Shown: positions 1 to 6,616, counted from the stretch's first letter. The stretch: 7,154 nt of DNA from Candidatus Sifarchaeum marinoarchaea (GCA_016294985.1 JAECRW010000076.1:1-7154); one strand, 5' to 3'. Translations and numbers: made by a program. The notes: generated by a model not told the origin, from the sequence alone.

Positions 1-441
1 TTTCAGTAGGAGAACTTTATCACAAATTCTATCTACAACCATTGGATCATGGTCTACAAGAATAATCGTAAACTTATAACGGCGATCTAATTCATTTATA
101 ATATTGATAACGGCTTCTTTTCGCGTCAGATCAAGCGTCGCTGTAATTTCATCGAGAAGTAGTAGGCGTGGTTGTTTCATCAGTCCAACAACAAGGCGAA
201 CCATTGCTTTTTGACCTTCAGAAAATGATTCTAATCGTTTATCCATCATATGCGTAAGGTTTACTTCTTCTAGAAAACCTAATGCAATATCATCGACACC
301 AACGCCCTGCACGCCGGCAAAGAAATCAAGTGTTTCTTTAAGTGTGAGTTTAGCTTGGAAAGTTAAACTTGGACTAACAAAACTTATCAGATTCCTAACT
401 TGTGTTATTTGTTTCTTTAGATCGTAACCATAGTTTAAGCC
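1..441 (-). pseudogene. ABC transporter ATP-binding protein, truncated (C-terminal part only)
   Basis: The minus frame is open from the left window edge and shows the second half of an ABC ATPase. The signature motif SFSEGQ (in place of LSGGQ) lies at 211-228. It is followed by Walker B and the D-loop (LLLLDEITATLD) around 140-175, and by an H-loop histidine in LVDHDP around 45-60. This is the nucleotide-binding subunit type that powers ABC-2 style exporters. Recognisable similarity begins at about GLNYGYD (421-441), a position that normally follows Walker A by a few tens of residues. Upstream of that the frame reads hydrophobic non-ABC sequence and stops at 496-498. No glycine-rich P-loop appears in any minus frame up to 560. 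The gene is therefore 5'-truncated and cannot make a functional ATPase from here. The break coincides with the start of the integrase operon, which suggests disruption by insertion. The 3' end lies outside the window. Confidence 0.85.
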
Positions 442-459
442 GATAAGGTTTAAACAAAG

Positions 460-476
460 TAAAAAGATATATAAAG
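460..476 (+). promoter_or_regulatory. TATA-box promoter of the integrase operon
   Basis: The run TATATAAA within 467-475, preceded by a purine-rich BRE-like stretch (460-466), is a good archaeal TATA box. Transcription would be expected about 25 nt downstream, near 495-500, giving a roughly 20-nt leader before the ATG at 519. It lies within the region where the ABC gene is broken, so it probably belongs to the element. Confidence 0.55.
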
Positions 477-485
477 GCAGGCTGC

Positions 486-495
486 GTATTAATAC
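486..495. promoter_or_regulatory. Perfect palindrome, possible operator of the RHH protein
   Basis: GTATTAATAC is a perfect 10-bp inverted repeat between the TATA box and the expected transcription start. Ribbon-helix-helix dimers typically bind short palindromes in their own promoters, so this is a candidate autoregulatory site. In AT-rich DNA such a palindrome can occur by chance. Confidence 0.3.
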
Positions 496-518
496 CTAGA
501 TACAAACGATTCAAAGGA

Positions 519-1031
519 ATGAGCAGAAAAATGAAGGAAGCCTATATCGGCATAAAACTCAGCAAAGATCTCAAAGAAACGCTTGAGAATTTTGTAGAAA
601 AGAAGAATATCTCTTTATCTCAATTCGCTAGAACTTCTATGTTCTTTTTTGTTGAAGAAGGTATTATTCCAGAGGTTTTTGCAGTTACTAGAGGCTTATC
701 TGAGGAAGCAACTACTCAAAAAGTGGATATATCTCCTTTACAAAAAGAGATAAAACTTTTGAGTAACAAAATTACTAATCTTACAGCAAATATAGAGATA
801 AGCCAAAAAGTGAAATCCGCAGATCTCTTAGAAATAATAGATAACGCAATTGAAGAAGTAGTGGATGAGGTAACTGAAGAAGCGATAAAAGGTGGGCATG
901 GATTGGAAGTAGTTTTCGATGAATCTTTCAAGAGAATAAGGAAGAACATAAGTGAAGAATTATCTAACAAAAGTTTTAGAGAATATATTATGGATAGAAT
1001 AACAGAAATCATAGAAAAGAAGTGGTACTAA
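519..1031 (+). CDS. Ribbon-helix-helix (CopG/Arc-like) DNA-binding protein with coiled coil
   Basis: The protein has 170 residues. Residues 8-48 have the ribbon-helix-helix pattern: a short strand of alternating residues (YIGIKLS), a charged amphipathic helix (DLKETLENFVEKK), then a turn with SLSQFAR and a second helix. RHH proteins dimerise through the strand and bind operator DNA; in mobile elements they usually repress their own operon or act in copy control or partition. Residues about 70-100 form a heptad-like helix (LQKEIKLLSNKI), consistent with a coiled coil. The C-terminal 70 residues are helical, acidic then basic, and I do not recognise them. The ATG at 519 lies about 20 nt after the predicted transcription start, with AAAGGA immediately before it; an in-frame ATG at 531 is an alternative. 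The stop codon overlaps the ATG of the recombinase (TAATG), so the two genes are probably translationally coupled. Role inferred: regulator of the element. Confidence 0.75.
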   Translation: MSRKMKEAYIGIKLSKDLKETLENFVEKKNISLSQFARTSMFFFVEEGIIPEVFAVTRGLSEEATTQKVDISPLQKEIKLLSNKITNLTANIEISQKVKSADLLEIIDNAIEEVVDEVTEEAIKGGHGLEVVFDESFKRIRKNISEELSNKSFREYIMDRITEIIEKKWY

Positions 1032-2377
1032 TGGTTAAAAAATACACGAAGGAAGAACTTCTAGAAGAACTTCACAGATATAAAGAAATCTACGGGGAAT
1101 ATCCTACGAGAGAAGAATTAGATAAAAACAGAGATTTTCCTTCTGGAAGAGTTTATTCAGATCATTTCGGAGGCTTAAATAACGCTAAAAAGGAAGCAGG
1201 TATTCCAGTATTTCCTAGAAGTAGAAGGTTCACTAGGAAAGAACTTCTTAATGAATTACATAGATTTAAAGAAGTTTTTGGTTATTATCCTAGAGCAAAA
1301 GATCTAAAGAAACACAGAGAATTTCCAACAGTAAAAAGTTATGAGAGGCGCTTCGAAACTCTCAACAATGCTAAAAAGGCTGCTGGTATTCCTATCTATC
1401 AAACAACTTCAAAACTAGATGAATCAGGCGCTCTATTGCAAGAGTGGGCGGAAGAAATGAAAGATGAACTCTCAGAGGCTTCGATTGATACATATCACAG
1501 AAATTTAAGAGATTTAGAGATTTTCTTGGAACATAGAGATATAAAACTCAAAGATATGGATTTTAGAAATTTTAAAAGATATATTAAAGATCTTGAGGAA
1601 AATGATCTTTCGAAAGCCTCGATTAAAACTCGATTTATCAGCATAAAAAGCCTTTTTAAACATCTAAGGCGGAAATCGAGGCTTAAAGGCGAAGAACCTA
1701 TTATACGAGAAATTTTAATGCTGGAATGCGAAAACTACATGAAGAAACGATACAAAAGGCTAGAAGAATATGAAAGCACTGTTTCTCCTACTTTAAGTAT
1801 TGATGAGATTAAAGTTGTTCGCAAGAAACTTAATAAAGATATTTTCTTGCTAACGCTTTTTGAATTAGATCTCAATTTAGGCTTAAGAGCGGCGGAATTT
1901 AAATATGTAAAAGCAAAAGTAGGCGAAATTAATAACGCAAAGCAGGCTTTAAAAGATGATATTTGGCTAGATTTACGCGAAAATGAAGGAAAAATTCTAT
2001 TGTATAGGCAAAAACGCAATAATTACCATTTAGCAGCCTTAACTAATGATATGATAAAACTAATTAAAAGGCAATTACTTTTGAGGAAATATTGTACAAT
2101 AGAGCACGATAAATTATTCTTTACTTTGCGAGGCGGAGAAATGAGCGAAGGAAATGTACAATATTATTATCGAAGAATGAGCAAAATTGTAGGTATTCAT
2201 TTAACTAGCCATAGATTACGCAGAACTATGAATACAAGAATGGAGATTGATTATCATATTCCTTTTATTGTTAGAAGGATGAGATTAGGGCATAAGCCTA
2301 AAACTCAAACAGATAGGTACGGAAACATGGGTATAGATGAACGTAGGGAGCATTTAGAAACAATAGGAAGGTTGTAG
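1031..2377 (+). CDS. Tyrosine recombinase/integrase with two N-terminal homing-endonuclease-associated repeats
   Basis: The protein has 448 residues from the ATG at 1031; an upstream in-frame GTG at 1022 is less likely because ATG forms the TAATG overlap. Residues about 5-58 and 67-121 are two copies of one module (K/R-ELL-ELHR-KE--G-YP at the front, F--LNNAKK-AGIP at the end). This resembles the HNH/homing-endonuclease-associated repeat, a small helical DNA-binding unit. Residues about 136-235 form a SAM-like core-binding domain. About 255-448 is the catalytic domain with the full active set: R286 (GLRAAE), K328, H394 and R397 (HRLRR), H421 (LGHK) and nucleophile Y430 (RYGNM). It should therefore be active in site-specific strand exchange for integration or excision through a 3'-phosphotyrosyl intermediate. 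The repeats probably add DNA-sequence recognition, which is inference. XerA-type proteins lack such an extension, so a mobile-element integrase is more likely than chromosome-dimer resolution. Confidence 0.88.
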   Translation: MVKKYTKEELLEELHRYKEIYGEYPTREELDKNRDFPSGRVYSDHFGGLNNAKKEAGIPVFPRSRRFTRKELLNELHRFKEVFGYYPRAKDLKKHREFPTVKSYERRFETLNNAKKAAGIPIYQTTSKLDESGALLQEWAEEMKDELSEASIDTYHRNLRDLEIFLEHRDIKLKDMDFRNFKRYIKDLEENDLSKASIKTRFISIKSLFKHLRRKSRLKGEEPIIREILMLECENYMKKRYKRLEEYESTVSPTLSIDEIKVVRKKLNKDIFLLTLFELDLNLGLRAAEFKYVKAKVGEINNAKQALKDDIWLDLRENEGKILLYRQKRNNYHLAALTNDMIKLIKRQLLLRKYCTIEHDKLFFTLRGGEMSEGNVQYYYRRMSKIVGIHLTSHRLRRTMNTRMEIDYHIPFIVRRMRLGHKPKTQTDRYGNMGIDERREHLETIGRL

Positions 2378-2379
2378 AA

Positions 2380-2679
2380 ATGTATATTAAAACAGTAAAG
2401 AAAAACTTAAAATCTGGAAAGCAGAAACGCTACTATTACTTAGCAGAAAAAGTAGAAGGTAAAGAAAACATAATCAAAACCCTAACTGAAGAAGAAGCGG
2501 AGAACTTCAATGAGAATAAAGTTTCTCCTATAGCCGAAACTAGTAGAGAAACAATAGAAGGAGCAACTAAACAAGAGATTGAACAGTTAAGAGCGGATCT
2601 CGATAAATTGAAAACTATGCTACTAGGTAATACCGCCAAACCAATAAAGGTGAGTTCAAAAGGTGAAAAAGTAGTGTGA
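2380..2679 (+). CDS. Small basic protein with C-terminal coiled coil, function unknown
   Basis: The protein has 99 residues, and its ATG lies 2 nt after the recombinase stop, so it is almost certainly the third gene of that operon. The first 40 residues are lysine- and tyrosine-rich with a strand-turn-strand character (KTVKKNLKSGKQKRYYYLAEKV). This is loosely reminiscent of the N-terminal beta region of some IS1634-type transposases, but too short to call. Residues about 62-83 (KQEIEQLRADLDKLKTMLLG) fit heptad spacing and suggest oligomerisation. There is no signal peptide, membrane segment or catalytic motif. The position suggests an accessory or directionality role for the integrase, or a DNA-binding role. 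That is inference only. Confidence 0.6.
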   Translation: MYIKTVKKNLKSGKQKRYYYLAEKVEGKENIIKTLTEEEAENFNENKVSPIAETSRETIEGATKQEIEQLRADLDKLKTMLLGNTAKPIKVSSKGEKVV

Positions 2680-2694
2680 TACATAAACAAATCT

Positions 2695-2707
2695 GTATTT
2701 TAATTAC
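2695..2707. promoter_or_regulatory. Imperfect inverted repeat resembling the 486-495 palindrome
   Basis: GTATTTTAATTAC shares its GTATT and AAT-AC halves with the perfect palindrome upstream of the operon, with a wider centre. It lies just after the last gene of the operon. It could be a second RHH site or a recombination-related site, or chance in AT-rich sequence. Confidence 0.15.
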
Positions 2708-2737
2708 GACATCATTTCTCAATACATCATCAAATAA

Positions 2738-2881
2738 ACTAGAATAGCGTTAAAAAGGAAAAGGAAATATAATAGACTGTATAAGCAAGCATCTTATGAC
2801 AATTATATAACAGAGCTTAATGCTAGTAAGAATATCGAGCAAATGAAAATCTGTAAAGGTTATAATTCTTATAAAACTTGA
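2738..2881 (+). other. Orphan open frame in the 203-nt gap, possible gene remnant
   Basis: Between a TAA at 2735-2737 and a TGA at 2879-2881 one plus frame stays open for 47 codons. It reads as a lysine/arginine/tyrosine-rich peptide (ALKRKRKYNRLYKQASYDNY near its start). It has no ATG, GTG or TTG suited to initiation at its 5' end, so if it was ever coding it is a 3' fragment. It ends just before the RPA start codon. I do not recognise it. The same stretch must also contain the RPA promoter. Confidence 0.15.
2803..2876 (+). promoter_or_regulatory. Candidate promoter(s) of the RPA gene
   Basis: Two TATA-like boxes precede RPA: TTATATAA at 2803-2810 and TTATAAAA at 2869-2876. The upstream one would start transcription near 2835 and leave a leader of about 48 nt. 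The downstream one is stronger, but would place the start near 2898, inside the frame that begins with GTG at 2883. No clear Shine-Dalgarno sequence stands before the GTG. Confidence 0.35.
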
Positions 2882-2882
2882 A

Positions 2883-4646
2883 GTGTGGGGTGTTCGTATT
2901 AGCTTCTCTTTAGAAGAAATTATTGATAAAATCATTTCAGAAACTGGTATATCAAAAAAAGAACTGGAACAAAGAATACGTGAAAAAAGAGAAGAGTTAG
3001 GAGGCTTGATTACAGAAGACGGGGCTGCCCATATTGTAGCCTCAGAATTGGGAATTGATCTTTTTAAAGATCAAAAATACAAGGAAGCAAGATTATTCAT
3101 CAAAGATCTTATCCCTGGGATGAATAATATCTCTGTAACTGGTCGTGTTATGAGGATATACTCTCTGGTTGAATTTGAAAGAGAGGGAAAAAAGAGCCAA
3201 GTAGTCAATTTAATGCTTGGTGACAAAACCAAAGAAATTCGTGTAGTTTTATGGGAAGATCACGCACGAAATATAGATAAAATAAGTAGAGGAGACATTC
3301 TCCGAATACTTTCAGGATATGTAAAAGAAGGCTTGAGGGACGCATCAGAATTACATGTTGGATATCGTGGCCGCATTATTATTGATCCAGAAGACGTAAA
3401 TTCAGCTGATTTTCCATCAGTTAGGGAATTTACACATAAAATAAACGAACTAGAGGCAAATTTGAATGATGTCGACGTTTTAGCGGTTGTAGATCGTTTC
3501 TATCCTATTTCAACCTTTCAACGACAAGATGGTAGCGAAGGAAAGCGAGCAAGTCTGATAATAAAAGACGATACAGGATCAATTAGGGTAGTCTTATGGG
3601 ATAAAAATGCAGAAATTGTAGATCAAATAGCGACAGGAACCATCATAAGGTTAGAAGGTGCTTATACAAAAGAAGGACTCAAACAAACAGAACTCCATGG
3701 AGGGGGACGCACAAGAGTTGTAATCGATCCAGAGACATCGATTGAGTTACCAACTGGAGAGTTGAATATACTAAATGTCACCGATTTAAAGCCTAATATG
3801 TACTCAGTTGATATTTTTGCGCGAGTAATGCATATAGGGGATCTTCGAGAGTTTACTACAAAGGACGGAAGAACTGGACGGTTAATCACATTATTTATTA
3901 AAGATACAACTGGAGACATTAGAACAGTACTTTGGGATGAAAGTGTAGATTTAGTGCAAAATGTGACTCCAGGAGATCTTCTTTTAATACAAAACGCATA
4001 TACGAGGGAAGGACTTAGTGCAGAAACAGAAATTCATGTGGGACGTCAATCTAACATAACTATCAATCCTAAAGAATTGGAAGAGGAAGGTCAATTAATA
4101 TCACAAGTAAAAGAGACCTTTATCGACGAAAAACAAATTTCTGAAGCAGCAAAAGAATATATTCGCGTGTTTATCAAAGACTGCAAAGAAAATCAATTTG
4201 CTGAGGTGCGAGGCACAATACTAAAGTTGTATGAAAGGAACCCGATATATAACGCATGTCCTACATGTCGTAGAGGAGTAAAAATAGAGAATAAAGAAAA
4301 GATCTGTCCCAATTGTGGAAAGATTGACAAAGTAATACCACGCTTACTATTAAGCGGCGTCTTAGATGATGGGAGCGGTAACATCCGATTTGTTGTCATA
4401 GGAAAGGAAGGTGAAAAGATCCTAGAATTAACCACAGATGAAGTAGTTGCTAGTATTGAGAAATCAGAGTTTCCAAGTACCCTACTCCAAAAATACTCAT
4501 CAAAAATTAGTGGAAAAGAGATTTTAGCAGCTGGAAAAGTTGTGAGAAATGAAGTTTTGGATGCCCTTGAACTTAATATTGCACAGATACAGATGCCAAA
4601 CATTCTCGAAGAAGCTAAAAAAACTGCTATGCGTCTGGAAAAGTGA
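2883..4646 (+). CDS. rpa: Replication protein A, large subunit-like, four OB folds with zinc finger
   Basis: This is a single-stranded-DNA-binding protein of archaeal replication, recombination and repair, 587 residues long. After a helical N-terminus (about 5-60) come three similar OB folds at about 65-165, 175-290 and 295-405. Each carries a VVLW-like strand (121-124, 236-239, 348-351, a period of 112-115 residues) and a following K/R-EGL ... ELHVG/ELHGG ... IDPE block. A fourth, diverged OB fold at about 420-575 contains the zinc ribbon C459-C462-C475-C478, the arrangement of the C-terminal domain of eukaryotic RPA70 and of large euryarchaeal RPAs. The length suits the one-chain archaeal RPA class. 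The only standard start is GTG at 2883; the frame upstream reaches a TGA at 2844-2846 with no ATG. No rpa32-like partner is visible beside it. Elf1 follows after 173 nt, probably with its own promoter. Confidence 0.92.
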   Translation: MWGVRISFSLEEIIDKIISETGISKKELEQRIREKREELGGLITEDGAAHIVASELGIDLFKDQKYKEARLFIKDLIPGMNNISVTGRVMRIYSLVEFEREGKKSQVVNLMLGDKTKEIRVVLWEDHARNIDKISRGDILRILSGYVKEGLRDASELHVGYRGRIIIDPEDVNSADFPSVREFTHKINELEANLNDVDVLAVVDRFYPISTFQRQDGSEGKRASLIIKDDTGSIRVVLWDKNAEIVDQIATGTIIRLEGAYTKEGLKQTELHGGGRTRVVIDPETSIELPTGELNILNVTDLKPNMYSVDIFARVMHIGDLREFTTKDGRTGRLITLFIKDTTGDIRTVLWDESVDLVQNVTPGDLLLIQNAYTREGLSAETEIHVGRQSNITINPKELEEEGQLISQVKETFIDEKQISEAAKEYIRVFIKDCKENQFAEVRGTILKLYERNPIYNACPTCRRGVKIENKEKICPNCGKIDKVIPRLLLSGVLDDGSGNIRFVVIGKEGEKILELTTDEVVASIEKSEFPSTLLQKYSSKISGKEILAAGKVVRNEVLDALELNIAQIQMPNILEEAKKTAMRLEK

Positions 4647-4819
4647 ATGTTACAAGATATATCCAGCGAATCGCCCGTTTGAAATTTTCTAAAGGAGTTG
4701 CCTTCAGCAAAAAGTTAAAAACTTAAAAAAAGAAGGAAAATACCGTCAAATGACAATTTCCTGTAAGAAATTATTTAATTCATTTAAATTAATCTATCCT
4801 ACTAAATTAGGTGATATAC
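4647..4819 (+). promoter_or_regulatory. RPA-Elf1 intergenic region with elf1 promoter and ribosome-binding site
   Basis: The first part holds short T-runs (TTT and TTTT at 4678-4688) that could end RPA transcripts weakly. AT-rich TATA candidates for elf1 are at 4770-4779 and 4783-4790, with expected starts near 4800-4812. AGGTGAT at 4809-4815 is a clear Shine-Dalgarno sequence complementary to the archaeal 16S 3' end. It decides the start: it sits 4 nt before the ATG at 4820 and overlaps the in-frame GTG at 4811, which therefore cannot be the start. Confidence 0.5.
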
Positions 4820-5062
4820 ATGGGACGAAGAAGACGAAAGAAAGTAGTAAAGAGGCATCAAAGGACAATTCCCAATGTATTTGTATGTCCGGATTGTGAC
4901 TCTCGCGCAGTTACAGTGGAACTTTTTAGAGAAGAAAGGTATGCGCGTGTTCACTGTGGTGCATGCGGTATTGAATTTAATGTGTCTGCAGGTAAATTAA
5001 CAGAGCCCGTAGATGCTTATGGAGATTTTATAGACCACTATTATAAAGAAGAGACAGAGTAG
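4820..5062 (+). CDS. elf1: Elf1-type transcription elongation factor (zinc ribbon)
   Basis: The protein has 80 residues. A basic N-terminal tail (MGRRRRKKVVKRHQR) precedes a four-cysteine zinc ribbon, C23-x2-C26 and C46-x2-C49. It then has the diagnostic C-terminal stretch LTEPVDAYGDFID, which closely parallels LSQPVDVYSDWFD in yeast Elf1. Eukaryotic Elf1 binds RNA polymerase II near the downstream DNA channel and promotes elongation through nucleosomes. Archaeal homologues are presumed to act on archaeal RNA polymerase, with the basic tail contacting DNA. The start at 4820 is supported by the ribosome-binding site AGGTGAT at 4809-4815. The gene is convergent with tes (37-nt gap) and downstream of RPA. 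It is a normal-length, apparently intact gene. Confidence 0.92.
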   Translation: MGRRRRKKVVKRHQRTIPNVFVCPDCDSRAVTVELFREERYARVHCGACGIEFNVSAGKLTEPVDAYGDFIDHYYKEETE

Positions 5063-5087
5063 AGGTCTAAATAGGTTAAATAGAATT

Positions 5088-5094
5088 AAAAAAA
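5088..5094 (-). terminator. U-tract terminator of tes
   Basis: Seven consecutive A on the plus strand give a U7 run on the tes transcript, beginning 6 nt after its stop codon. Archaeal RNA polymerase terminates at such intrinsic U-tracts without a required hairpin. The convergent elf1 transcript ends nearby, but no comparable T-run exists on its strand here. Confidence 0.6.
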
Positions 5095-5099
5095 TGAAC

Positions 5100-6602
5100 T
5101 TAAATCTCGACTTCGACAGCTTGTTTTCCTCGTCTTCGACGCCATTCCTCCAAAGAAATACTGAATTCCTTTTCGACAGTCTCTCTATGTAACGTATTAT
5201 ATGCGCAAAATGGAATTATACGACCGTCAGGGATTCCATAATGAATACAACAGTGATTAACACGTTGCAAATCATAGTTGTAAGGATCCATAAAATGCAT
5301 AGCCCCAATCAACATAGATTGACGAGAGAAATCGCCTAGTTCATCATAAGAATGTTTCTTCATTATATTGCGCACTAATTTAAGTACACGTCCCTTCTCC
5401 TTGAAATGGCGAAGGCTAAAGAATAGACGGAGTTTGGCCTTTATTCTACCATAGCGCGAGTCACGTTCGTAATCTTTAATTACATTTTCTAACGTGCCAA
5501 AGAATTTCTCGATGTTGACAAACCCTGTAATAGGCTGAATCTCTCCATCTTCAACAAAAATATACGTTGCCATACCACAATGAGGCGAACAGGTGAATTC
5601 TACAGCAGGTTCGCCACGATAATGCCCCAGCGCCTTTGAAAAGGTAGATATACTTGATACAGGATACCAATCTTCGGCTTTAATTGTACCGCTAGTTTGT
5701 TCTTCAGCTAAGCGCGTTAAGTCAGGTATTGTGATTCTCATCTCGTCTAGTTTTTCTCGATCGATTCTCCCTGTAATTGATACGGGCTGGAATATGATTC
5801 CTCTCACTACATCAACATTCTGTACGGCGAAATCGATGATACCACCTACTTGCATATCATTTAGGCCTCGAACAAGCGTTGGAACTAAGACAATACTATC
5901 AAAACCGACCTTTCGTGCGTTTTCAATCACCTTCTTTTTTGCGGGAAACAGATCTTTCCCTCGCGCTGCGATGTATGGCTCAGGTGTTATTCCATCAAAT
6001 TGAAAGTAAATGGTACTTAGTCCTGCTTCTTGTAACTTCATTAAGTAATCTGCACTTTCCGCTATTTTTAAGCCATTAGAAGCTATTTCTATGTTTTTAA
6101 AACCGAGTTCGTTTGCCATTGCAATAATCTCTGGCAATTCATCACGAATAGTAGGCTCACCGCCCGCAAACTGCACCGCAGGAGTTGGAACAGGCTCATT
6201 TGCGCGTAAATTCTCAAGGATACCGCGTATTTCCTCCAATGTTGGCTCATAAACATATCCAGAAGTACGTGCGTTTGCAAAACAAATTGGACATGCAAGA
6301 TTGCATCGATTTGTCACATCAATGAGAGCAAGGCCAGTATGGGATTTATGTTCTGGACAAAGCCCACAATCTTGAGGACAACCTTTTATTGTATCTGTGC
6401 GTGGGTTATCTAATCTTCCATCACACCACCACTTTTCAGCTCGAAGAAAATCCTCTTCTGAGCCCCAATATGTATCTTTGTAGAATCCGTGTTCAGGACA
6501 TTCTTTTTCAATGACAACTTTACCATTTTCCGCTTTTATTTCTGCGGAAATGACTTGAAAACATTCTGGACATAATGATTGAGTCATATAGGGTAATGGC
6601 AT
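5100..6602 (-). CDS. tes: Tetraether lipid synthase (Tes), radical SAM
   Basis: This is the radical SAM enzyme that joins the phytanyl chain ends of archaeol-type lipids by carbon-carbon bonds to make membrane-spanning tetraethers (GDGT). It has 500 residues, the usual size for this family. The radical SAM cluster motif is C100-x3-C104-x2-C107 (RCNLACPIC), and GGEPT at 147-151 is the SAM-binding segment. Just upstream is a family-typical block C75-x3-C79-x2-C82 with HKSHTGLALIDVTN. N-terminal cysteines C11, C14 and C35 are candidates for the mononuclear iron site. C338, C342, C451, C452 and C466 (FTCSPHC, HCCIHY, PFC) can supply auxiliary iron-sulfur clusters; these assignments are inference from the known multi-cluster enzyme. 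The start is supported by a strong ribosome-binding site. A tnpB element ends about 43 nt upstream. The related GDGT ring synthases (Grs) are an alternative, but the C75-C82 block and overall pattern fit Tes better. Confidence 0.85.
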   Translation of the reverse strand: MPLPYMTQSLCPECFQVISAEIKAENGKVVIEKECPEHGFYKDTYWGSEEDFLRAEKWWCDGRLDNPRTDTIKGCPQDCGLCPEHKSHTGLALIDVTNRCNLACPICFANARTSGYVYEPTLEEIRGILENLRANEPVPTPAVQFAGGEPTIRDELPEIIAMANELGFKNIEIASNGLKIAESADYLMKLQEAGLSTIYFQFDGITPEPYIAARGKDLFPAKKKVIENARKVGFDSIVLVPTLVRGLNDMQVGGIIDFAVQNVDVVRGIIFQPVSITGRIDREKLDEMRITIPDLTRLAEEQTSGTIKAEDWYPVSSISTFSKALGHYRGEPAVEFTCSPHCGMATYIFVEDGEIQPITGFVNIEKFFGTLENVIKDYERDSRYGRIKAKLRLFFSLRHFKEKGRVLKLVRNIMKKHSYDELGDFSRQSMLIGAMHFMDPYNYDLQRVNHCCIHYGIPDGRIIPFCAYNTLHRETVEKEFSISLEEWRRRRGKQAVEVEI

Positions 6603-6608
6603 CTTTTT

Positions 6609-6616
6609 CTCCTCCC
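6609..6616 (-). promoter_or_regulatory. Strong ribosome-binding site of tes
   Basis: On the minus strand GGGAGGAG lies 6 nt before the ATG at 6602-6600. It is a strong match to the archaeal anti-Shine-Dalgarno sequence, fixes the start of tes, and implies a leadered transcript. Confidence 0.75.

Larger units (their letters stand above)
442..2679 (+). mobile_element. Putative small integrative element: RHH regulator, tyrosine recombinase, small protein
   Basis: Three tightly packed plus-strand genes (stop/start overlap of 1 nt, then a gap of 2 nt) begin just after the point where the ABC ATPase loses homology. A ribbon-helix-helix protein followed by a tyrosine recombinase is a common core of archaeal plasmids, viruses and integrated elements. 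The left boundary is set at the end of ABC homology. The right boundary is uncertain and may extend to about 2880. I found no convincing direct repeat (att) at the two sides, no tRNA gene, and no 5' half of the ABC gene on the right side. It may therefore be a decayed or rearranged insertion rather than an intact element. Confidence 0.5.

Noticed and set aside
1735..2019. Minus-strand open frame inside the recombinase gene
   Set aside because: Shadow of the recombinase catalytic domain: low-complexity serine/leucine/phenylalanine-rich translation with no motif and no start signal. The same holds for the minus frames inside the RHH, 99-residue and RPA genes, and for the plus frames inside tes.
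451..2691. Direct repeat TAAACAAA at 451-458 and 2684-2691 as att sites
   Set aside because: Only 8 AT-rich bases match and the flanks differ. This is expected by chance at this composition and is not placed at the ABC break point.
2750..2935. Minus-strand 61-residue frame across the RPA start
   Set aside because: Hydrophobic translation typical of the antisense of AT-rich DNA. It overlaps the RPA promoter and coding start and has no ribosome-binding site.
4692..4724. Small hairpins (AAGG/CCTT and AAGTT/AACTT) between RPA and elf1 as terminator or small RNA
   Set aside because: Stems of only 4-5 bp, followed by A-runs rather than T-runs on the plus strand. No RNA family motif, including C/D box motifs, could be found.
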